A stretch of DNA of 64,000 nucleotides from an uncultured Pseudoflavonifractor sp. (GTDB taxonomy: Bacteria > Bacillota > Clostridia > Oscillospirales > Oscillospiraceae), in assembly GCA_947425785.1 (NCBI GenBank), contig CANEAY010000006.1, positions 1-64,000 on the forward strand. Direction: 5' to 3'. Below the pieces are notes generated by a model, which saw only the letters and a list, made by a program, of their open reading frames with translations, ran no database searches and was not told where the DNA came from. Positions 59,658 to 64,000 of this stretch are shown one piece after another; the stretch's first letter is position 1; each line of letters starts with the position of its first letter. A program made the translations under genes and the position numbers.

Positions 59658-60260
59658 TCAGGCAATGACCGCCTTGATGGCGGCGAGCAGGTCGTCAAAG
59701 GTCTCATAGGCCGGCAGCTCAGGATAGTCGGCCTTGATCTTGTCCGTACTCTTAAAGAGGAAACCCGCCTTACTGGCCTGGATCATACCCAGGTCGTTGT
59801 AGCTGTCCCCGGCGGCAATGGTCTCATAACCGCAGGACTGGAGCGCCTTCACCGTGGTGAGCTTGGACTTCTCACAGCGCATCTTGAAGCCGGTGATCTC
59901 CCCGTTGACCGCCACTTCCAGGGTATTGCAGAAGATGGTGGGCCAGCCCAGCTTCTCCATGAGGGGCTTGGCAAACTGCTCGAAGGTGTCGCTGAGGATG
60001 ATGACCTGGGTAAGGCTGCGCAGCTCGTCCAGGAAGACCTTGGCCCCGGGCAGGGGATCGATCTTGGCGATGGTGGCCTGGATCTCTTTCAGCCCCAAAC
60101 CGTGCTCCTTCAGGATGCCCAGCCGCCAGTTCATCAGCTTATTGTAGTCGGGCTCGTCCCGGGTGGTGCGCTTGAGCTCAGGGATCCCACTGGCTTCGGC
60201 AAACGCGATCCAGATTTCCGGAACCAGGACGCCCTCCATATCCAAACAGACGATATTCAT
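59658..60260 (-). CDS. thrH: Phosphoserine phosphatase/homoserine phosphotransferase
   Basis: A 200-residue HAD-family enzyme of the ThrH type. CLDMEGVLVPEIWIAFAE at the start contains the D-x-E-G variant of HAD motif I that marks ThrH, RTTRDEPDYNKLM follows, then ILSDTFEQF (motif II) and AAGDSYNDLGMI (motif III). It can move phosphate from phosphoserine to homoserine, bypassing homoserine kinase. The ATG at 60260 lies 8 bases after GAGGAGAA; GTG at 60266 is too close. Followed by DUF1015. Confidence 0.92.
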   Translation of the reverse strand: MNIVCLDMEGVLVPEIWIAFAEASGIPELKRTTRDEPDYNKLMNWRLGILKEHGLGLKEIQATIAKIDPLPGAKVFLDELRSLTQVIILSDTFEQFAKPLMEKLGWPTIFCNTLEVAVNGEITGFKMRCEKSKLTTVKALQSCGYETIAAGDSYNDLGMIQASKAGFLFKSTDKIKADYPELPAYETFDDLLAAIKAVIA

Positions 60261-60291
60261 ACCCACTTCTCCTCTCTTCAGGCGTTTTCCA

Positions 60292-61467
60292 TTATTTTTT
60301 CAGACCATCCAGGAAGTGCTCCAGCCGCTCCAAAGCCTCGGCCAGATCCTTCATGGAGGCGGCATAGCAGGCCCGAACAAAACCCTCTCCTCCTGGGCCG
60401 AAGGCAGAGCCGGGAATGACGGCCACATGCTCGGCCTCCAGGAACCGGTCGCAGAACTCCTCAGAGGTGAGGCCGGTGGAGCGGATGCAGGGGAAGGTGT
60501 AGAAGGCGCCCCGGGGCTCAAAGCACTCCAGGCCCAGGCGGCGGAAGCCGTCCACCAGGAAGCGGCGGCGGCCGTCGTACTCCTCCTTCATGGCCTCGAT
60601 ATCTCCATCGCCGTTGTTCAGCGCCTCAATGGCGGCATACTGGCTGGTGGTGGGGGCACACATGATGGCATACTGGTGGAGCTTGGTCATGGCGGCGATG
60701 AGGGGTTGGGGGCCGCAGACATATCCCAGCCGCCAGCCGGTCATGGAATAGGCCTTGGAAAAGCCGTTGACCACGATGGTGCGCTCGTACATATCCGGGA
60801 TGTTGGCCATGGAGACATGGTGCTGGCCATAGGTAAGCTCACAGTAGATCTCGTCGGAGACCACCATGATGTCGGTGCCCCGAAGCACCTCGGCCAGGGC
60901 CTCCAGATCCGCCCGGCCCATAATGCCGCCGGTGGGATTATTGGGGAAGGGCAGCACCACCGCCTTCGTCCTGGGGGTGATGGCGGCCTTCAGCTCCTCT
61001 GCCGTCAGGCGGAACTCGTCCTCCGCGCGGGTCTCCACCGGGACGGGCACTGCGTGGAGCATGGACACCAAGGGGTTATAGCACACGAAGGAGGGCGAGG
61101 GGATGATGACCTCGTCCCCCGGCTCCAGTATGCAGCGGAAGGCCAAGTCCAGGCCCTCGCTGCCGCCCACCGTAACCAAAATCTGGCCGATGCCCTCATA
61201 ACTTAGGTCAAAGCGGCGCTTGAGGTAACGGGAAATGGCTTTGCGCAGGTCGGAAAGACCGGCGTTGGGACTGTACTTGGTAAAGCCCTTCTCCAGAGAA
61301 TAGATGCCCGCGTCCCGAATGTGCCAGGGGGTGATGAAGTCGGGCTCCCCGATCCCCAGGGAGATCCCCCCCTCCATGCCCTGGAGCAGGTCAAAATATT
61401 TACGGATGCCGGAAGGCTTGACCTTTTTGATCCTTCCGCACAAGATCTTCTCGTAGTCCATCATCAC
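60292..61467 (-). CDS. Class I/II aminotransferase
   Basis: A 391-residue PLP enzyme of fold type I. VTVGGSEGLDLAFRCIL (cofactor phosphate site), FPNNPTGGIM near residue 175, SDEIYCELTYG near 207, and the Schiff-base lysine in NGFSKAYSMTGWRLGY near 238. It resembles aspartate/aromatic aminotransferases that are paired with Lrp-type regulators. Substrate unresolved. Its start overlaps the stop of the Lrp gene by 4 bases (ATGA), so they form one operon. Confidence 0.93.
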   Translation of the reverse strand: MMMDYEKILCGRIKKVKPSGIRKYFDLLQGMEGGISLGIGEPDFITPWHIRDAGIYSLEKGFTKYSPNAGLSDLRKAISRYLKRRFDLSYEGIGQILVTVGGSEGLDLAFRCILEPGDEVIIPSPSFVCYNPLVSMLHAVPVPVETRAEDEFRLTAEELKAAITPRTKAVVLPFPNNPTGGIMGRADLEALAEVLRGTDIMVVSDEIYCELTYGQHHVSMANIPDMYERTIVVNGFSKAYSMTGWRLGYVCGPQPLIAAMTKLHQYAIMCAPTTSQYAAIEALNNGDGDIEAMKEEYDGRRRFLVDGFRRLGLECFEPRGAFYTFPCIRSTGLTSEEFCDRFLEAEHVAVIPGSAFGPGGEGFVRACYAASMKDLAEALERLEHFLDGLKK

Positions 61468-61946
61468 TCAAGCACAAACCTTTCCTGCTGTTCCTCCCGC
61501 TTCTCGAAGACCAGGTGGTTCTCCTTGTACTTGCGGAGGATAAAGTGGGTGGCGGTACTGGTGACCTCGTCGATGGTGGACAGCTTCTCCCCCACGAAGT
61601 GGGCCACCTCCTTCAAGGTGCGTCCGGAGATGATAACGGTGAAGTCAAATGCGCCGGACATGAGATAGAGGCTCTCCACCTCGTCATACTGGTAGATGCG
61701 CTGGGCGATGCGGTCAAAGCCGTCCCCCCGCTGAGGGGTCACCTTCACTTCGATAAGGGCGGTGACCGCCTCCCGCTGGGTGCGGTCCCAGTCCACCACG
61801 GCCTGGTAGCCCAGGATAAGCCTCTCGTCCTCATATCCCTTGATGGCGGTCTTTACCGCCTCCACACTCATACCGGTCATGGCGGAGAGCTGATCGGGCG
61901 TCAGGGTGCAGTCGGCCTCCAAAAGCTGTAACAGTTTGGTATCCAT
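61464..61946 (-). CDS. Lrp/AsnC family regulator
   Basis: A 160-residue feast/famine regulator. N-terminal winged helix with LTPDQLSAMTGMSVEAVKTAI (residues 16-36) and a C-terminal RAM ligand-binding domain (TALIEVKVTP... to ESLYLMSGAFDFTVIISG). Overlap with the aminotransferase gene implies that it controls amino-acid use by that enzyme, possibly with the amino acid as ligand. An extension of about 15 charged residues follows the RAM domain. Confidence 0.93.
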   Translation of the reverse strand: MDTKLLQLLEADCTLTPDQLSAMTGMSVEAVKTAIKGYEDERLILGYQAVVDWDRTQREAVTALIEVKVTPQRGDGFDRIAQRIYQYDEVESLYLMSGAFDFTVIISGRTLKEVAHFVGEKLSTIDEVTSTATHFILRKYKENHLVFEKREEQQERFVLE

Positions 61947-62020
61947 TGTGATGTCCTCCTATTTCAATCGCTCATTTGGTTATTATACACGCTCCGCTCT
62001 GCCTTGACAAGGGTCGACGC

Positions 62021-62590
62021 TCAGTAGGTGCGCTGGCACACCTCACGGATCTTAGATTGGATGGTCTTCAGATCATCGAAGGTCTCGGGTCTCCTGCGCG
62101 GGTCGCGGAGAAGGGCCGCCGGGTGGAACAGGGCAATGCGCAAAATGCCGTCCCTTTCAAACCACTGGCCGTGCTCCCGGGTGATCTTAAAATCCTCTTT
62201 AATGTACTTCATGGCGGCGATGCGGCCCAGGCAGATGATGATCTTGGGGCGAATGAGGGCGATCTGCCGCTCCAGCCACTGCTCACAAGCCTCCTGTTCG
62301 ATGTTCAGGGGATCCCGGTTCTGGGGCGGGCGGCACTTGACCATATTGCCGATATAGATGTTCTTTTCCCGGCTCAGGTCGATGATCTCCAGCATCTCGT
62401 CCAGCAGCTTGCCGCCCCGGCCCACGAAGGGACGGCCGGTCAAATCCTCCTGTTCCCCGGGGCCCTCGCCGATACACATGACCTCCGCCGTCTCCACTCC
62501 CTCGCCAAAGACCACGTTGGTACGGGTATCTGCCAAGGCGCAGCGGCGGCAAGCCAGACATTCAGAACGCAGAACTTCCCATTCGTTCAT
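62021..62590 (-). CDS. Uracil-DNA glycosylase, type 4
   Basis: A 189-residue Fe-S uracil-DNA glycosylase that removes uracil from DNA. CLACRRC near the start and later Cys residues in KCRPP and EACEQW are the four cluster ligands; GEGPGEQEDLTGRPFVGRGGKLL is motif A, and HPAALLRDP is the C-terminal motif. The ATG at 62590 has GGGGAGAGG upstream; the frame to 62623 adds 11 unlike residues. Confidence 0.94.
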   Translation of the reverse strand: MNEWEVLRSECLACRRCALADTRTNVVFGEGVETAEVMCIGEGPGEQEDLTGRPFVGRGGKLLDEMLEIIDLSREKNIYIGNMVKCRPPQNRDPLNIEQEACEQWLERQIALIRPKIIICLGRIAAMKYIKEDFKITREHGQWFERDGILRIALFHPAALLRDPRRRPETFDDLKTIQSKIREVCQRTY

Positions 62591-62700
62591 AACTACCTCT
62601 CCCCTTTTTAATATTTCTCTCATTTTACCACAGGCGTGTCCAAAAGCAAAGAGGAGATTCAGCAGAAAATCGCTGTCCGCAGCAGCGACTCCTTCCCTTC

Positions 62701-62729
62701 TTGTTTTTTCCCTAAACTCATGGTAAACT
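62701..62729 (+). promoter_or_regulatory. Promoter of the aldolase-cupin-SDR operon
   Basis: TTGTTT (62701-62706), a 17-base spacer and TAAACT (62724-62729), 38 bases before the aldolase ATG. Confidence 0.5.
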
Positions 62730-62767
62730 TGTCCTATCTCAACAACAAATAAGGAAGGTGCTTACTT

Positions 62768-63424
62768 ATGGACGATCAGCTGCGGCTGGAAATTTGCGAG
62801 ATCTGCCGCTTCCTCTATGACCGGGGGTATGTGGTATCCAATGACGGAAATGTGTCTGCCCGGACACCCCGAAATACTATCCTCATCACCCCCTCCGGAG
62901 TGGGCAAGGGCCGGATGACTCCCGATATGTTAGTGGAGACCGACCTGGAGGGCCGCATCCTCTCCGGGGATCGCCACCCCTCCTCCGAGGGTAAGATGCA
63001 CTGGATGGTCTACCGGGAGCGGCCTGACGTGATGGCCGTTGTCCATGCCCACCCCCCCATCTCCACCGCCTTCGCCGTCTGCCGCAGGCCCTTGAAGGAG
63101 CGCTATCTCAACGAGCTCATCGCCGGACTGGGCGAGGTGCCCGTCACCGAGTTCGCCATGCCCTCCACCGACGAAGTCCCCGACTCCGTGCGGCCCTATG
63201 TTCACGACCACAGCGCCGTCATGCTGGCCAACCACGGTGTTCTGGCCTGGGGCACTACCCTCCTCTCCGCCTTCGACCGGCTGGAGGTGGTGGAGCAGAC
63301 CGCCAAGGTATACTACTACGTCCATCAGCTGGGCGGCGGCGTGGAGTTCAGCCAGGAGCAGGCCGACCAGCTCAGATCCATGGCGGGCTTCTATCAGAAG
63401 CTGGCCCAGAAGCGGGAGGGCTGA
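62768..63424 (+). CDS. Class II aldolase/adducin family protein
   Basis: A 218-residue zinc aldolase of the L-fuculose-phosphate type. GYVVSNDGNVSAR and ITPSGVGKGRM at the phosphate site, VVHAHPPISTAFA near residue 93 (two Zn His residues), and HDHSAVMLANHGVLAWG near residue 143 (third Zn His). It would cleave a sugar phosphate to DHAP or a related ketose donor and an aldehyde. Cotranscribed with a cupin and an SDR, which suggests a sugar or sugar-acid catabolic operon that continues past the window. Confidence 0.92.
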   Translation: MDDQLRLEICEICRFLYDRGYVVSNDGNVSARTPRNTILITPSGVGKGRMTPDMLVETDLEGRILSGDRHPSSEGKMHWMVYRERPDVMAVVHAHPPISTAFAVCRRPLKERYLNELIAGLGEVPVTEFAMPSTDEVPDSVRPYVHDHSAVMLANHGVLAWGTTLLSAFDRLEVVEQTAKVYYYVHQLGGGVEFSQEQADQLRSMAGFYQKLAQKREG

Positions 63425-63426
63425 AA

Positions 63427-63861
63427 ATGGAGCATCGAACTGCCGAGGAGGTCATTGCCGCCCTGGGGCTGGCGCCCCTGGAGGACGAGGGCGGCTGGTA
63501 TAAAACCATGTGGCGCTCCGCTGACGACACCACCGCCAGCTATATCTATTACTTTTTGAAGAAGGGGGAGCGCTCCCGCTGGCACAAGCTCTCCTCTAAC
63601 GAGGTTTGGACATGGTGCGCCGGGGGCAGTCTGGAGATGACCCTGGGCGGCTCCGGGGAGCGGCCCACAGAGGAAAAGCACATCCTCTTCGGGCCCCGGA
63701 TGGGTGTTGACGAGGGCTTTGTATCTGTAGCTCCCGCCGGGGCGTGGCAGACCACCCATGTGGTGGACGGCGACTGGGCCCTGGTGACCTGCGTGGTCTC
63801 CCCCGCCTTCCGTCCTGAGGACTGCTATCTCCCCCATCCGCCCATTGAAGACGCACTGTAA
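63427..63861 (+). CDS. Cupin_5 (DUF985) domain protein
   Basis: A 144-residue cupin of the DUF985 type. [16 protein letters not shown] opening ([10 protein letters not shown]), [15 protein letters not shown], and [19 protein letters not shown] are the family pattern. Members bind sugars or small acids, and some may be isomerases. It starts 2 bases after the aldolase stop. Confidence 0.9.
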   Translation: MEHRTAEEVIAALGLAPLEDEGGWYKTMWRSADDTTASYIYYFLKKGERSRWHKLSSNEVWTWCAGGSLEMTLGGSGERPTEEKHILFGPRMGVDEGFVSVAPAGAWQTTHVVDGDWALVTCVVSPAFRPEDCYLPHPPIEDAL

Positions 63862-63875
63862 AGGAGAAAAACTTT

Positions 63876-64000
63876 ATGGATTTTTCGCTAAAGGGTAAAG
63901 TTGCTGTGGTCACTGGGGTCAGCCGGGGACTGGGCCAGGCCATGGCCCTGGCCCTGGCAGAGGCCGGGGCCGACATCGTAGGCGTGGGGCTCCGGGGCAT
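63876..64000 (+). CDS. Short-chain dehydrogenase/reductase, partial (window edge)
   Basis: The first 41 residues are visible: [14 protein letters not shown], then [22 protein letters not shown]. This TGxxxGxG Rossmann motif and the opening are typical of gluconate 5-dehydrogenase or 2-deoxy-D-gluconate 3-dehydrogenase (KduD) types. AAAGGAG lies 9 bases before the ATG. It is cut by the end of the window, so the exact type cannot be told. Confidence 0.85.
   Translation, partial: MDFSLKGKVAVVTGVSRGLGQAMALALAEAGADIVGVGLRG

Noticed and set aside
1..64000. CRISPR arrays, insertion sequences, prophage, tRNA/rRNA genes
   Set aside because: No regularly spaced repeats, transposase, integrase, capsid or terminase genes, and no tRNA or rRNA signatures were seen on either strand.

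Overview
This window is one contiguous, gene-dense stretch of a GC-rich chromosome from a spore-forming, Gram-positive, anaerobic Clostridia-type bacterium. The gene set and base composition best fit the Oscillospiraceae (Flavonifractor/Pseudoflavonifractor-like); that placement is inference and no database was searched. Supporting signs are strong GGAGG-type ribosome sites, Firmicutes RNA switches (an alaS T-box and a tetrahydrofolate riboswitch before folT), the sporulation gene spoIIR with a sigma-F-like promoter, two Cys/Gly-rich mini-proteins with sigma-K-like promoters, a Toprim RNase M5 and a rubredoxin. There is no rRNA, tRNA, CRISPR array, prophage, integrase or insertion sequence. 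The region looks like stable core chromosome.

Layout. 0.1-8.8 kb (minus): a nucleotide operon carA-carB-three uncharacterised small proteins-guaA, then a separately promoted GMP-synthase-like paralogue that lacks the glutaminase domain. 8.9-11.5 kb: a DUF421/DUF4363 pair, a candidate ~200-nt structured RNA on the minus strand, and a membrane protein divergent from it. 11.5-16.4 kb (minus): nrdR, then the operon yfmF-yfmH-lgt-folD. 16.4-23.7 kb (minus): a 2,401-residue cyclic-glucan-synthase-like giant (GT84 + glucoamylase-like + GH94). 23.8-30.8 kb (plus): glpK, a Cys-rich mini-gene, comEC-xth and an S41 protease with SLH repeats. 30.8-36 kb: corA (minus), ppx-ppk1 (plus), and a membrane-anchored XRE regulator (minus). 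36-42.5 kb (plus): tagA-tmk-DJ-1-fthC, a second Cys-rich mini-gene (minus), and mltG-trhP-acyltransferase. 42.5-47.9 kb (plus): T-box, alaS, HIT protein and a large GT-C-like membrane protein. 47.9-50.4 kb (minus): THF riboswitch, folT and a K+/H+ antiporter. 50.4-55.3 kb (minus): MATE exporter, holA, a DUF4914 P-loop protein and rnmV. 55.5-62.6 kb: a P1 (S58) peptidase (plus), then a minus block of UDG, Lrp-aminotransferase, thrH, DUF1015, ispE, spoIIR and rubredoxin. 62.7-64 kb (plus): class II aldolase, Cupin_5 and the start of an SDR that runs off the window.

How the genes connect. Carbamoyl phosphate and GMP synthesis share a transcript. One-carbon/folate metabolism recurs (folD, fthC, riboswitch-controlled folT). 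Polyphosphate turnover (ppx-ppk1), envelope work (lgt, mltG, tagA, SLH protease, glucan synthase-like enzyme) and sporulation are interspersed. Many starts are GTG or TTG and many neighbours overlap by 4-17 bases, so translational coupling is common. Start sites were chosen from visible ribosome-binding sites and often shorten the longest open frame. The most novel-looking items are the unannotated structured RNA at about 10.0-10.2 kb, the two sigma-K-type Cys-rich mini-genes, the glutaminase-less GuaA paralogue and the coupling of a K+/H+ antiporter to a folate riboswitch.
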